A stretch of 64,000 nt of DNA from Cloacibacterium caeni (GTDB lineage Bacteria; Bacteroidota; Bacteroidia; Flavobacteriales; Weeksellaceae), in the NCBI RefSeq assembly GCF_907163125.1, contig NZ_OU015319.1, positions 2,542,001 to 2,606,000 on the forward strand. The letters are read 5' to 3'. Below the pieces are notes generated by a model. The model made no database searches and was not told where the DNA came from. It worked only from the letters and a program-made list of their open reading frames with translations. Positions 50,884 to 60,395 of the stretch are shown piece by piece (the first letter of the stretch is position 1; every line of letters begins with the position of its first letter). A program made the translations under genes and the position numbers.

Positions 50884-52104
50884 TTGTATACCATAATAGA
50901 CATAGAAGGAAACGGAGCGCCTTATAGAAAAGAAAGCATTATAGAAATTGCGATTTTCAGATATGATGGCCACGTTATCACAGACCAATTTATTTCACTT
51001 GTTAATCCAGAAAGTGAAATATCTCCCTTTGTACAAAAACTGACAGGAATTACCCAAAAAATGGTAAAAACCGCCCCAAAATTTCATGAAATCGCCAAAA
51101 GAATCGTAGAAATTACAGAAGGAACCATTTTAGTAGGACACAATATAGATTTTGATTACAGAATGCTTCGTCAAAGTTTTAAAAGACTAGGTTTTGATTT
51201 TAAAATCAATACTTTAGACACGATTCCTTTGGCAAAAAAACTGATTCCTCATGAAAAAAGTTATTCTCTGGGGAAATTATGTAAATCTATCGGAATTCCT
51301 TTGGTAGATGAACACAGAGCTTCTGGTGATGCAAGAGCAACTTTGGAACTTTTTAAATTGTTAAAAACCAAAGACAACAGCCATGAAATTATTCAGCAGC
51401 ATCACGAAGAAAGCAATGCAAAATCTTATATCAATAAAATAAAGGAACTTACTCAGGATTTACCTTCGGAGAAAGGGTTTGTGTATTTTCAAAATGCTTC
51501 TGGAGCCATTCTTTTTGAAGATTATGTAGATGATATTTTTAGAGTTTCTAAAAAATTATTCAATTCTAAATCTGTTAAATGGCAAGGCATTCAGGAAGAA
51601 GTTGCCCAAATTAATTATGAACTTACGGGAACAGATACGATTGCGAGATTGATTTTGTTGAATCAAAATAAATCGAAGAAGCAGTTTTTACCTTATGGTT
51701 TGTTCTACATTGATGGAAAATTTAAGGTTGAAAAAAATTCTCTTCACACTGAAAAACCTTTGTTGAAATTCAAAAATTTTTCTCAAGGCAGCAAAGTGAA
51801 GCATTATATCACCGAAAATGAAACGCTTAGCGATTATAAAACACTGAAAGAGCTCATTACGCTGAAAGGTAGAAATGAACTATGGATTGGAAAAGGAAGA
51901 AATCTCGGCGAGAAATCATTTCTCATCATAGAAGAAGGAAAATTGATTTCATTTGGGTATTATGAATTGTTCCATCAGATTCAATCTAGGAAGAAATTAA
52001 ATAAATTGCAGATAGAAGTGAAGAAAGTTTCGCCAGAAATCATCAATGATTTAAAACTATCTTTACTGAAAAACGAGTATAAAATAGAAAAATTACCTAA
52101 ATAA
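50884..52104 (+). CDS. DnaQ-type exonuclease fused to a degenerate UvrC-like domain
   Basis: 406 residues. N-terminal DEDDh 3'-5' exonuclease: DIEGNG (Asp6, Glu8), HNIDFDYRML and HRASGDARATLEL (about 145-157). Then residues about 195-275 resemble the GIY-YIG domain of UvrC/Cho: LPSEKGFVYFQN..., ELTGTDTIARLILLNQ; but GIY becomes GFV and the YIG motif is not visible, so it is likely inactive. The C-terminal part is UvrC-like in layout (LPYGLFYIDGKF). Likely DNA repair. The TTG start is inferred. Confidence 0.75.
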   Translation: MYTIIDIEGNGAPYRKESIIEIAIFRYDGHVITDQFISLVNPESEISPFVQKLTGITQKMVKTAPKFHEIAKRIVEITEGTILVGHNIDFDYRMLRQSFKRLGFDFKINTLDTIPLAKKLIPHEKSYSLGKLCKSIGIPLVDEHRASGDARATLELFKLLKTKDNSHEIIQQHHEESNAKSYINKIKELTQDLPSEKGFVYFQNASGAILFEDYVDDIFRVSKKLFNSKSVKWQGIQEEVAQINYELTGTDTIARLILLNQNKSKKQFLPYGLFYIDGKFKVEKNSLHTEKPLLKFKNFSQGSKVKHYITENETLSDYKTLKELITLKGRNELWIGKGRNLGEKSFLIIEEGKLISFGYYELFHQIQSRKKLNKLQIEVKKVSPEIINDLKLSLLKNEYKIEKLPK

Positions 52105-52154
52105 ATCTAAAAATAACACTCAAAATAGATAATTTTTACTAAATAAAATTATTG

Positions 52155-52186
52155 TTTGGTTTTAAAATCTAAAATTTATATTTTTG
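52155..52186 (+). promoter_or_regulatory. lysA promoter
   Basis: TTTG (52155-52158), 20-base spacer, TATTTTTG (52179-52186), the ATG at 52203 following 16 bases later. Best-fitting promoter on the plus strand. Confidence 0.75.
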
Positions 52187-52202
52187 CAGTAAAATTTTTA
52201 TT

Positions 52203-53402
52203 ATGACAAATCAAGATTTGCTTCAGATTGCAGAAGAATTCGGAACGCCGGTTTATGTTTATGACGCCGATTCTATAAAATCTCAGTATGAGAAACTCAC
52301 CACTTCTTTTGTAGAGAGCACTAAGTTTTTCTACGCTTGTAAATCACTCACCAATATCAACATCCTAAAATATGTAGAAAAATTAGGAGCTAATCTTGAT
52401 TGTGTTTCTATAAACGAAGTAAAATTAGGTTTAAAAGCTGGTTTTTCGGCTGAGAGAATTTTATTTACGCCCAATTGTGTAGACCTTGCCGAAATAGAAG
52501 AAGCAATGGCTCTAAACGTTCATATTAATATTGATAACATCTCTATTTTAGAGCAATTCGGGACTAAATATGGCGATTCTTACCCAGTTTTTCTAAGAAT
52601 TAATCCACATATTTTTGCAGGAGGAAATTACAAAATTTCTACAGGACACATTGATTCTAAATTTGGAATTTCTATTCACCAAATGCGTCACATAGAACGC
52701 GTGATGAAATCTACTAATCTCAATATTGAAGGTTTGCACATGCATACTGGTAGCGAGATTAAAGACCCAGAAGTTTTCTTGCAAGGTTTAGAAATTATGT
52801 TTGAACTTTCAGAAAGTTTTCCAAATCTTAAATATATTGATATGGGAAGCGGTTTCAAAGTTCCTTACCAAAAAGGCGAGTTAGAAACTGATGTGAAAGC
52901 TTTGGGTAAAAAAGTAGAAAAAGCAGTCGCTCAGTTCAAAAAAGAAACAGGAAAAGATTTTGAATTGTGGTTTGAGCCAGGGAAATATTTGGTTTCTAAA
53001 TCTGGACATTTTTTGGTAAAATCTAACGTGATTAAACAAACTACTGCTACCGTTTTTGTAGGCGTAAATTCTGGATTTAACCATTTAATCAGACCGATGT
53101 TCTATGATTCATATCACGTCATCGAAAATCTAACCAATCCGAAAGGAACTGAAAGAATTTATACCGTAGTTGGAAATATCTGTGAAACCGATACTTTTGC
53201 TTGGGACAGAAAATTACATGAAGTAAGAGAAGGAGATATTTTAGTGTTCAGAAATGCAGGAGCTTATGGTTTTGAGATGAGTTCAAATTTCAATTCTAGA
53301 TTGAAACCAGCTGAAGTTTTATTCTTAGATGGAAAAGCACATCTCATCAGAAAAAGAGAAGAATTCGATGATTTATTGAAAAATCAAATTGAAGTTTTAT
53401 AA
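52203..53402 (+). CDS. lysA: Diaminopimelate decarboxylase
   Basis: PLP enzyme of fold type III that makes L-lysine from meso-diaminopimelate. 399 residues. PLP Lys47 is in YACKSLTN, and HTGSEI, GSGFKVPY, EPGKYLV and GNICETDTFA are visible. It is the last step of lysine synthesis. Monocistronic with a clear promoter. Confidence 0.94.
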   Translation: MTNQDLLQIAEEFGTPVYVYDADSIKSQYEKLTTSFVESTKFFYACKSLTNINILKYVEKLGANLDCVSINEVKLGLKAGFSAERILFTPNCVDLAEIEEAMALNVHINIDNISILEQFGTKYGDSYPVFLRINPHIFAGGNYKISTGHIDSKFGISIHQMRHIERVMKSTNLNIEGLHMHTGSEIKDPEVFLQGLEIMFELSESFPNLKYIDMGSGFKVPYQKGELETDVKALGKKVEKAVAQFKKETGKDFELWFEPGKYLVSKSGHFLVKSNVIKQTTATVFVGVNSGFNHLIRPMFYDSYHVIENLTNPKGTERIYTVVGNICETDTFAWDRKLHEVREGDILVFRNAGAYGFEMSSNFNSRLKPAEVLFLDGKAHLIRKREEFDDLLKNQIEVL

Positions 53403-53469
53403 ATTTTAAATCAGAGGTTGTAATTCGTTTACAACCTTTTTTTGTAAATTTACTAACAAATTTTAAGAC

Positions 53470-53958
53470 ATGAAAAAATTTTTATTATTAGTGATGATGA
53501 CGTTTTCTTTCGGTTTTGTAAGTGCACAATATTTGGTAGAAGACAATGATATTACAGAAAATTCTAAAGAATTTGGTAGAGCAGATATTTCATTAGATAT
53601 GAATAATCCGCTAGAATTTTACAGACTGAAATGTGCGAATGCTACTTATGCGCAATATATTGGCGGGGAAAATGGTTTCAAAGACAAATTATTTAAAAAT
53701 CTAAAAGCCAGTCTTTCTAACAATTTATACTCTGTAAATGGAACTTTTGATTTCATTTTCTACATTGATAAAGAAGGAAATTTAAAGGATTTTGCACTAA
53801 AACCAGAAGTTCCGAATAGTAATCTTTTGCAAACAGACATTAAGAATGCGGTAAAAGCCATGAATCAAAAATGGATGCCTGCAACTTGCGATGGTGCAAA
53901 AGTAGATTCTAAAATAAGACTGAAAGTCAATTTCAGGACAGATTTATTCGATATGTAA
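53470..53958 (+). CDS. Secreted TonB-C-like protein
   Basis: 162 residues: signal peptide (ending FVSAQ) and a C-terminal segment with TFDFIFYIDKEGNLKDFALKP and NAVKAMNQKWMPATCDGAKVDSKIRLKVNF, which resembles the TonB C-terminal fold found at the end of the M56 protein at 24115. There is no N-terminal transmembrane anchor besides the signal. Role unknown. Confidence 0.65.
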   Translation: MKKFLLLVMMTFSFGFVSAQYLVEDNDITENSKEFGRADISLDMNNPLEFYRLKCANATYAQYIGGENGFKDKLFKNLKASLSNNLYSVNGTFDFIFYIDKEGNLKDFALKPEVPNSNLLQTDIKNAVKAMNQKWMPATCDGAKVDSKIRLKVNFRTDLFDM

Positions 53959-53963
53959 AAAAT

Positions 53964-53990
53964 AAAAGTCGCTTGAGAAAAGCGATTTTT
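53964..53990 (+). terminator. Terminator
   Basis: AAAGTCGCTT, GAGA, AAGCGATTTTTTT hairpin (one bulged base) 6 bases after the stop of the preceding gene. Confidence 0.8.
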
Positions 53991-54038
53991 TTATTTTCTT
54001 AATAGGTGTTTCTCCTGCCATTTTGTCAGAAAATTCCT

Positions 54039-54046
54039 TATCTTTG
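54039..54046 (+). promoter_or_regulatory. -7 element of miaB
   Basis: TATCTTTG, 19 bases before the GTG start of miaB at 54066. Confidence 0.55.
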
Positions 54047-54065
54047 CACTCAAAATATTTGAAAA

Positions 54066-55499
54066 GTGCAAGAAAAATATATAGACGAAACTAAACAAGG
54101 CGAAGCTTTTGCTATTGCAGAAAAACCAGAAAATTCTAAAAAATTGTTTTTAGAAAGTTACGGTTGTCAAATGAACTTCTCAGACTCCGAAATCGTAGCC
54201 TCTATTCTTAACGAACAAGGTTATAATACCACCATGAAAGTAGAAGAAGCAGATTTAATTTTGCTGAATACTTGCTCTATCAGAGAAAGAGCAGAACAAA
54301 CGGTGAGAATGCGACTTTCACAATTCAAAAATTTGAAAAAAGAAAGGCCTAACCTTACTGTTGGTGTTCTTGGTTGTATGGCTGAACGTCTTAAAACTAA
54401 ATTTTTAGAAGAAGAACAATTGGTAGACTTAGTAGTTGGTCCAGATGCGTATAGAGATTTGCCAAATCTTTTGAAGGAAACAGAAGACGGAAGAGACGCC
54501 ATCAATGTTATTTTGTCTAAAGAAGAAACGTACGCAGATATTAATCCTGTTCGTTTAGGTGGAAACGGTGTTACAGCATTCGTAACCATTACCAGAGGTT
54601 GTGATAATATGTGTACTTTTTGCGTAGTTCCTTTTACCAGAGGTAGAGAAAGAAGCCGTGATCCGCATTCTATCATTAAAGAATGCAAGGCATTAGCGGA
54701 AAATGGCTACAAAGAAATTACGCTTCTTGGGCAAAACGTAGATTCATATCTTTGGTATGGAGGTGGTCCTAAAAAAGATTTTGATAAAGCTTCGGAAATG
54801 CAAAAAGCTACGGCTGTAAATTTTGCTCAATTGTTAGAAATGGTAGCAAAAGCAGTTCCTGCGATGAGAATCAGATTTTCTACTTCTAATCCGCACGAAA
54901 TGACAGAAGAAGTTTTCCGAGTGATTGCTAAATACGATAACGTTTGTAAATATATTCACCTTCCTGTACAAAGTGGAAGTGATAGAATTTTGCAGAAAAT
55001 GAATCGTCAACATACACGTCAGGAATATTTAGATTTGATTAAAAAAGCAAAGGAAATAGTTCCAGACATTGCTTTTTCTCAAGATATGATTGCTGGTTTC
55101 TGTGGCGAAACCGAAGAAGATCACCAATTAACTCTTGATTTAATGAGACAAGTAGAATACGATTACGGTTATATGTTTGCGTATTCTGAAAGACCAGGAA
55201 CTCCAGCTCACAAAAAAATGGAAGATGATGTTCCTGCTGATGTTAAACAAAGAAGATTAGCAGAAATCATTGCATTACAAGGAGAATTATCCAGAAAAAG
55301 AATGAAATCTTACGTTGGCAAAACCTACGAAGTTCTAATAGAAGGAGAGTCTAAAAAAGATAAAAATCAATGGAAAGGAAGAACTTCTCAGAATGCAGTA
55401 GTGGTTTTTGACAAAGTAGAAGGACAGAATATTGGTGACTTTGTGACTGTTTTTGTTCATGACAGCACTCAAGGCACACTTTTGGGGAAAACTGTTTAA
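54066..55499 (+). CDS. miaB: tRNA-2-methylthio-N6-dimethylallyladenosine synthase
   Basis: Radical-SAM enzyme that adds a methylthio group to i6A37 of tRNA. 477 residues: N-terminal UPF0004 domain with three cysteines ([27 protein letters not shown]), radical-SAM motif [27 protein letters not shown], and a C-terminal TRAM domain. Its product is the substrate of MiaE (18051). The start is GTG. It is followed by a large hairpin. Confidence 0.96.
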   Translation: MQEKYIDETKQGEAFAIAEKPENSKKLFLESYGCQMNFSDSEIVASILNEQGYNTTMKVEEADLILLNTCSIRERAEQTVRMRLSQFKNLKKERPNLTVGVLGCMAERLKTKFLEEEQLVDLVVGPDAYRDLPNLLKETEDGRDAINVILSKEETYADINPVRLGGNGVTAFVTITRGCDNMCTFCVVPFTRGRERSRDPHSIIKECKALAENGYKEITLLGQNVDSYLWYGGGPKKDFDKASEMQKATAVNFAQLLEMVAKAVPAMRIRFSTSNPHEMTEEVFRVIAKYDNVCKYIHLPVQSGSDRILQKMNRQHTRQEYLDLIKKAKEIVPDIAFSQDMIAGFCGETEEDHQLTLDLMRQVEYDYGYMFAYSERPGTPAHKKMEDDVPADVKQRRLAEIIALQGELSRKRMKSYVGKTYEVLIEGESKKDKNQWKGRTSQNAVVVFDKVEGQNIGDFVTVFVHDSTQGTLLGKTV

Positions 55500-55503
55500 C
55501 ATT

Positions 55504-55547
55504 ACTTTGTCAAAGTTTTTGCGAAGCAAAAGAATCTTTGACAAAGT
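55504..55547 (+). terminator. Terminator of miaB
   Basis: Outer arms ACTTTGTCAAAG (55504-55515) and CTTTGACAAAGT (55536-55547) enclose inner arms TTTTGC and GCAAAA. T-rich sequence follows. The word ACTTTGTCA is shared with the 32417 hairpin. Confidence 0.8.
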
Positions 55548-55571
55548 TTTAAATTTTTTAAATCAAATTTT

Positions 55572-56828
55572 ATGAAACGAATAACCATTTTCATCTTTTT
55601 ATTTTTTTCAATTTCATTTGTTTTTGGGCAAATGAATCCTGAAAAATGGAAAGAAGATATCAATTTTTTGAGAGAAAATTTGTCAAAAAAACATTGCAAC
55701 TTATTTTTTAAAAGAGATAAAGTGTTGTTTGACAGAGATTTAGACAACCTTGTTTCACAGACAAGTAATCTTTCTGATTTAGAAATTGCATTAAAATTAC
55801 AACAAATCATTGCAAAACAAGGAGATACTCATACAAACATTTCTTGGGGTAAATATTTAAATAATGATAAAACATTACCATTAAGATATTTTTATTTTGA
55901 AGATGGAATCCATGTTACCTTAACAAACCAAGAAAATAAAGAATTACTTGGGAAAAAGATTTTAAAAATTAATGGATTTGATGTGAAGCAAGTTACAGAC
56001 AGTATTTCCAGTCTCTTTGTCAATGAAAACAAGGCTATATATAAATCAAAGTCTTTAACGGGATTGCACTCTACACAATTGTTAAGGTTTTTCGGCTTTG
56101 CAAAAAATGATTCTATTAAAATTACTTTTCAAAATAGTAATTTGTTAACAGAAAAGACTTTACTTCCAGAAGAGATTAAAGATGATGATAAGATTAAAAT
56201 AAACCCTCAAAATATTACTTTTATACGTGAAAATAAAAAGAAAATTTTTGAAAAAAAATATTTTGAAAAAGAAAAAATCCTTTATGTTCTTTATAATTCT
56301 TGTGTAAGCAAAGAGGAACCTAGTATTTATAAAGGAAAGCCTGAAGAAACAACACTTCCTTCTTTTCTAGAATTTCAAAATGAGGTAAAAAAAATGCTTA
56401 ATGATAATCCTGTTGAAAAACTAATATTTGATATGCGTTTAAATTCAGGAGGAAGCTATAAGCAGGGAGATAATTTCATTAGAGAAGTTGTTATAAATTC
56501 TAAAATCGATAAAAAAGGAAAACTTTTTGTCTTAATTGGTAGAGATACATTTTCTGCTGCGATACTAAATTCAAGGTTTTTTCAAGAAAACACAAAAGCA
56601 ATTTTTGTTGGCGAGGAAACTATGGGCAAACCTAATCATTACGGATTTTTAAACTATTTTAGCTTGAATAATTCTAAAATTGAAGTTTCGTATTCTACAG
56701 AAATTGTTTTAACTACTAAAAAAAAGAATCAAGAAACAATGAAACCGGATTATAACGTTGAAGAAACTTTTGAAGATTATAAGAATGGTATTGATCCTGT
56801 TTTTGAGTTTGTGAAAAACTACAAATAA
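55572..56828 (+). CDS. S41 family peptidase (first gene of island)
   Basis: 418 residues: signal peptide (ending SFVFGQ), N-terminal cap, PDZ-like segment (GKKILKINGFDVKQVT), S41 core with KLIFDMRLNSGGSY and the catalytic region VLIGRDTFSAAILNSRF, where the Ser of FSAA is the likely nucleophile. It is a distant relative of 22134-23615. It is more AT-rich than the flanking genes. The next gene starts directly after its stop. Confidence 0.82.
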   Translation: MKRITIFIFLFFSISFVFGQMNPEKWKEDINFLRENLSKKHCNLFFKRDKVLFDRDLDNLVSQTSNLSDLEIALKLQQIIAKQGDTHTNISWGKYLNNDKTLPLRYFYFEDGIHVTLTNQENKELLGKKILKINGFDVKQVTDSISSLFVNENKAIYKSKSLTGLHSTQLLRFFGFAKNDSIKITFQNSNLLTEKTLLPEEIKDDDKIKINPQNITFIRENKKKIFEKKYFEKEKILYVLYNSCVSKEEPSIYKGKPEETTLPSFLEFQNEVKKMLNDNPVEKLIFDMRLNSGGSYKQGDNFIREVVINSKIDKKGKLFVLIGRDTFSAAILNSRFFQENTKAIFVGEETMGKPNHYGFLNYFSLNNSKIEVSYSTEIVLTTKKKNQETMKPDYNVEETFEDYKNGIDPVFEFVKNYK

Positions 56829-57236
56829 ATGCAAGCCTACATTTCCATTAGTTTTTCTAAAAAAAATGAACTTGAAAAAGAAGTTCAGGCGATAAAAAAT
56901 GCTTTGGGAAAATTTGGAATTTCTGGATTTGTTTTTGTAGATGAATATCAATTTTCTGCAAAGGAAGAAAAGGAAATGATGCAAAAAGCAATGGAAGATG
57001 TAGAAAAGTCAGCCATTTTAATTGCTGAAGTTTCAGAAAAAGGAATCGGTATAGGAATTGAAGTTCGTTATGCAAAAGCTAAAAACATACCTGTAATATA
57101 TGTAAGGAATTCAAGTTCAGAACATTCTACCACGGTTTCAGGAATTGCAGATTTTAAAATAATTTATGAAAATGAAATTGATTTAGAAGAGAAATTGGAG
57201 AAAATTATAAGTAAAAACATCACTCAAAACAAATGA
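56829..57236 (+). CDS. Nucleoside 2-deoxyribosyltransferase-like protein
   Basis: 135 residues of the NDT-like / TIR-like Rossmann superfamily: AYISISFSKKNELEKEV, FVFVDEYQFSAKEEKEMMQKA, SAILIAEVSEKGIGIGIEVRYAKAKNIPVIYV. The Glu of GIGIEVRYA corresponds to the catalytic Glu of nucleoside deoxyribosyltransferases. It may process nucleosides or nucleotides; some relatives act in defence or NAD metabolism, which is speculation here. It starts right after the S41 stop and overlaps the lipoprotein gene by 4 bases. Confidence 0.8.
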   Translation: MQAYISISFSKKNELEKEVQAIKNALGKFGISGFVFVDEYQFSAKEEKEMMQKAMEDVEKSAILIAEVSEKGIGIGIEVRYAKAKNIPVIYVRNSSSEHSTTVSGIADFKIIYENEIDLEEKLEKIISKNITQNK

Positions 57237-57730
57237 AAAACAAAATTCTAATGAAATTTTTACTTCTAATGTTTTTCCCTATTCTATTCAGTTGTCAAAC
57301 TGAGAAAGTATCAAAACTAACTTCTAATGTTGGCGATATTGAATTTGATGAAAAATTAGATGATAAAAATTTTAAATTGTGCAATACTAGTCAATTACAA
57401 TATTTTAATCTAAATAAAGAACTGCAATACGAAGGAGAAAAACTAGCAATTATTGAAAACTTTGAGCAACTAAATTTAGAAACTGATGCAAAAAGTAACG
57501 GATATATCACCATACGATTTATTGTAAATTGTGAAGGAAAAACCAATCGCTTTCGAATTCAACAATTCAATGCAGATTATAAAGAATTTAGTTTTGACAA
57601 AAGTTTCGTTAATGAGATTTTAGAATTTACTAAAAATTTAAACGGCTGGCAAAACCTAGAAAAGAGAGATTATTATCAATATTTAACCTTTAAAATAGAA
57701 AATGGAAAAGTCACTGAAATCTTACCTTAA
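57233..57730 (+). CDS. Putative lipoprotein (island)
   Basis: 165 residues with lipoprotein signal (ILFSCQTEK). The body has a TonB-C-like or energy-transducer-like pattern: GYITIRFIVNCEGKTNRFRIQQFNADYKEFSFD and YYQYLTFKIENGKVTEI. Function unknown. It overlaps both neighbours, so the genes are translationally coupled. Confidence 0.65.
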   Translation: MKNKILMKFLLLMFFPILFSCQTEKVSKLTSNVGDIEFDEKLDDKNFKLCNTSQLQYFNLNKELQYEGEKLAIIENFEQLNLETDAKSNGYITIRFIVNCEGKTNRFRIQQFNADYKEFSFDKSFVNEILEFTKNLNGWQNLEKRDYYQYLTFKIENGKVTEILP

Positions 57731-58499
57731 TTTTTTTGGGTTATTTATTTTTGGATTGTCTCTTTCACAAGTAAATTGTGAGGCATTACAAGACGAAAAT
57801 TGCAAAAAATCCTGTGAAATTTCTAACAAAGCAGAGAAATTTCAATGGAACGAGTATGCACAATCTTTGTTTGATGAAGCCATAAAACTTTGTCCTAATA
57901 ATGATTATGCTTACAGAGAAAAAGCAGTTCCTTTTTTAAAATCTGGCGATTTCATCACTTGGAAAAAACTGATAGACAAAGCGGTAGAAATTAATCCTAA
58001 TCAAAATTTGGGTTACAGAGCTTGGTGCAGATTTCAGTTTCTGAGAGATTATCAAGGTGCAATTATTGATTTAGAAAAACTAAAAGAATACCGCCCTACA
58101 GATTTAGGCAGCTCTCAAAATGGCGACTATCATTTAGAAATTGTAAAAGCAATTTGCTACAGTGCTATTCATCAAAAAGAAAAAGCCATTGAACTGTTTG
58201 AAAATCAATTGTCAAATAAAAATCACAGCACTGGTTTTTATGATTATTACCAATTAGGTGTTGCCTATTTTGAATTAAAAAATTACGATAAAGCTTTAGA
58301 AAACTTCGAAAAACAAAGCAAAATTTACGACTTTGCTGAAAATATTTTTTATAAAGCAAAAGTTTCAAAAATTAGGAATAAAGATTATTTAGATTTGAAA
58401 AATTTAGCCTTAAAAACGTATGATGAAGGCAAATTGATGAAAGATGTTTACACGCATCACTTTAACAAAGTTTATAAAAAACAAATGCAAGATTTATAG
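57702..58499 (+). CDS. TPR-repeat secreted protein (island)
   Basis: 265 residues with an N-terminal signal (LFIFGLSLSQVNC) and tetratricopeptide-type helices: QWNEYAQSLFDEAIKLCPNNDYAY, GDFITWKKLIDKAVEINPNQNLGY, YYQLGVAYFELKNYDKALENFEKQSK. Probably a scaffold in the periplasm. It starts 29 bases inside the lipoprotein gene. Last gene of the island. Confidence 0.72.
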   Translation: MEKSLKSYLNFFGLFIFGLSLSQVNCEALQDENCKKSCEISNKAEKFQWNEYAQSLFDEAIKLCPNNDYAYREKAVPFLKSGDFITWKKLIDKAVEINPNQNLGYRAWCRFQFLRDYQGAIIDLEKLKEYRPTDLGSSQNGDYHLEIVKAICYSAIHQKEKAIELFENQLSNKNHSTGFYDYYQLGVAYFELKNYDKALENFEKQSKIYDFAENIFYKAKVSKIRNKDYLDLKNLALKTYDEGKLMKDVYTHHFNKVYKKQMQDL

Positions 58500-58542
58500 A
58501 AAATCTAAAATTTTAAACCTCAAATTTCAAATCAAATTAAAA

Positions 58543-59826
58543 ATGAGCGACTTACAATCCATAAAAAATCGTTTCGGAATTATAGGGAATTTTCCCGCAC
58601 TTAACCGTGCCATAGAAAAAGCAATTCAGGTGGCGCCTACAGATATTTCCGTTTTGGTTATCGGAGAATCTGGAGTTGGTAAAGAACATATCCCGAAAAT
58701 TATTCATAGCGAATCTCGCAGAAAACATCAACCATATATTGTGGTAAACTGTGGTGCAATTCCAGAAGGAACGATAGATTCAGAGCTTTTTGGGCACGAA
58801 AAAGGAGCTTTTACAGGCGCAACTTCTACCAGAAAAGGTTATTTCGAAGTAGCAGATGGTGGTACTATTTTCTTAGATGAAGTTGGGGAATTGCCTTTGC
58901 AAACGCAGGTAAGACTTCTCAGAGTTTTAGAAAGTGGAGAATTTATGAAAGTGGGTTCTTCTCAAGTTCAAAAAACCAATGTGAGAATCGTAGCTGCGAC
59001 TAATGTGAATATGATGAAAGCGATTGAAGACGGCAGATTTAGAGAAGATTTGTACTATCGTCTCAATACGGTTCAGATTGATATGCCGCCTTTGAGAGAA
59101 AGAAAAGGAGATATCCATTTGCTTTTCAGAAAATTCGCCATTGATTTTGCCGAAAAATACAGAATGCCAGAGTTGCAATTGACAGATGACGGCGTTAAAT
59201 ATTTAGAAAATTATACTTTCCCAGGAAATATTCGTCAGTTGAGAAATTTAGTAGAGCAAATGACAGTGGTAGAACAAAACAGAAGTGTGAATTCTACTAA
59301 ATTATCAGAATATATTCCGATGAATGCTCAGCTTCCTGCTGTGGTTTCCAGAGGTGGGAATTCAGGGAATTCAGGAGCAGATTTCGGTTCAGAAAGAGAA
59401 ATCATGTACAAAATTCTTTTTGATATGAGGAGCGATATAAATGATTTAAAATCCTTAACTTCGGAACTGATTAAGAATAGAGGAAATCAAAGTTTTTCGC
59501 ATCATGAACAAGATTTAATTGGTAGAGTTTTTAAAACTGAAACCCAACCGGTTAATACAAGCTCTATTTTGTATTACGAAGATCAACCAGCTGCGCCAAC
59601 TCCTAATTTCTACAATGATACTGAGGAGTACGAAAATGGAGTAGAAGATATAGATTTAGAAGAAGAACCAAAAGAAGAGTCTCTATCTTTAATCAATAAT
59701 GAGAGAGATTTAATTGTAAAAGCGCTCGAAAAACACAACGGCAGAAGAAATAAGGCTGCCGATGAATTGGGAATTTCTCAGAGAACGCTTTACAGAAAAA
59801 TAAAACAATATAATTTAGAAGATTAA
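58543..59826 (+). CDS. Sigma-54-dependent transcriptional activator
   Basis: 427 residues without an N-terminal receiver domain. AAA+ domain with GESGVGKE (41-48), GAFTGA (88-93; contacts sigma-54), ELFGHEKG and FREDLYYRLNTVQIDMPPLRER; a low-complexity linker; and a C-terminal Fis-type helix-turn-helix (about 388-427, ALEKHNGRRNKAADELGISQRTLYRKIKQYNL). ATG at 58543 is preferred to an upstream ATG that lies in the TPR gene. The next gene lptE starts at its stop codon. Confidence 0.92.
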   Translation: MSDLQSIKNRFGIIGNFPALNRAIEKAIQVAPTDISVLVIGESGVGKEHIPKIIHSESRRKHQPYIVVNCGAIPEGTIDSELFGHEKGAFTGATSTRKGYFEVADGGTIFLDEVGELPLQTQVRLLRVLESGEFMKVGSSQVQKTNVRIVAATNVNMMKAIEDGRFREDLYYRLNTVQIDMPPLRERKGDIHLLFRKFAIDFAEKYRMPELQLTDDGVKYLENYTFPGNIRQLRNLVEQMTVVEQNRSVNSTKLSEYIPMNAQLPAVVSRGGNSGNSGADFGSEREIMYKILFDMRSDINDLKSLTSELIKNRGNQSFSHHEQDLIGRVFKTETQPVNTSSILYYEDQPAAPTPNFYNDTEEYENGVEDIDLEEEPKEESLSLINNERDLIVKALEKHNGRRNKAADELGISQRTLYRKIKQYNLED

Positions 59827-60392
59827 TGAAAAGATTTCAGATTTTAAATTTCAGATTTCAGACCAAAAATTTTAAAATTTTTGGAGTTTTATTCTTGGGT
59901 TTCTTTTCCTTGGCTTTTTTGTCTTCTTGCTATAGTTTTACAGGAAATTCTTTGAATCACGACGAAAAAACGATTCAGATTAAAAATTTTCCTAATAATG
60001 CAGCTTTGGTGAATGCTAATTTAAGTCAAGAATTTTCTATTGCTCTTCAAAATAGATTTTTGCAAAGATCTGGTCTAAAGGGAACTACGGAAAATCCTGA
60101 TGTTCTTATTGAAGGAGAAATTACAGATTACAGCATTTCGCCTACCACTATTTCTACACCAGTTACTACAGACGGTGGAAATATTCAAGCGGCACAGAAT
60201 AAACTCACCATTACGGTAAAAGTTCATTACGAAAACAGTAAGTTTCCAGAAGCAAGTTTTGATAGAACGTATTCAGATGAAGCGGTTTTTAGTAGTGATT
60301 TAGATATTAATGCCATAGAAACTTCTCAAGTGAAATTGGTAAACGAAAGGATTATCAATAAAATTTTTAACGATATTGTAGCCAATTGGTAA
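59826..60392 (+). CDS. lptE: LPS-assembly lipoprotein LptE
   Basis: Outer-membrane lipoprotein that plugs the LPS exporter LptD. 188 residues: an unusual 20-residue basic N-terminus (MKRFQILNFRFQTKNFKIFG), then the signal helix and lipobox FLSSC with Cys35. Body with SYSFTGNSLN and YSISPTTISTPVTTDGGNIQAAQNKLTITVKV is typical for the Bacteroidota LptE. Start overlaps the stop of the sigma-54 activator. TPR gene follows 3 bases later. Confidence 0.85.
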   Translation: MKRFQILNFRFQTKNFKIFGVLFLGFFSLAFLSSCYSFTGNSLNHDEKTIQIKNFPNNAALVNANLSQEFSIALQNRFLQRSGLKGTTENPDVLIEGEITDYSISPTTISTPVTTDGGNIQAAQNKLTITVKVHYENSKFPEASFDRTYSDEAVFSSDLDINAIETSQVKLVNERIINKIFNDIVANW

Positions 60393-60395
60393 AAG

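Noticed and set aside
54221-54688. 155-residue minus-strand ORF inside miaB
   Set aside because: Ser/Leu-rich antisense shadow of a strongly conserved gene.
56829-57236. Classical TIR defence protein
   Set aside because: The motif order fits nucleoside deoxyribosyltransferases better; defence function is not supported by neighbours alone.
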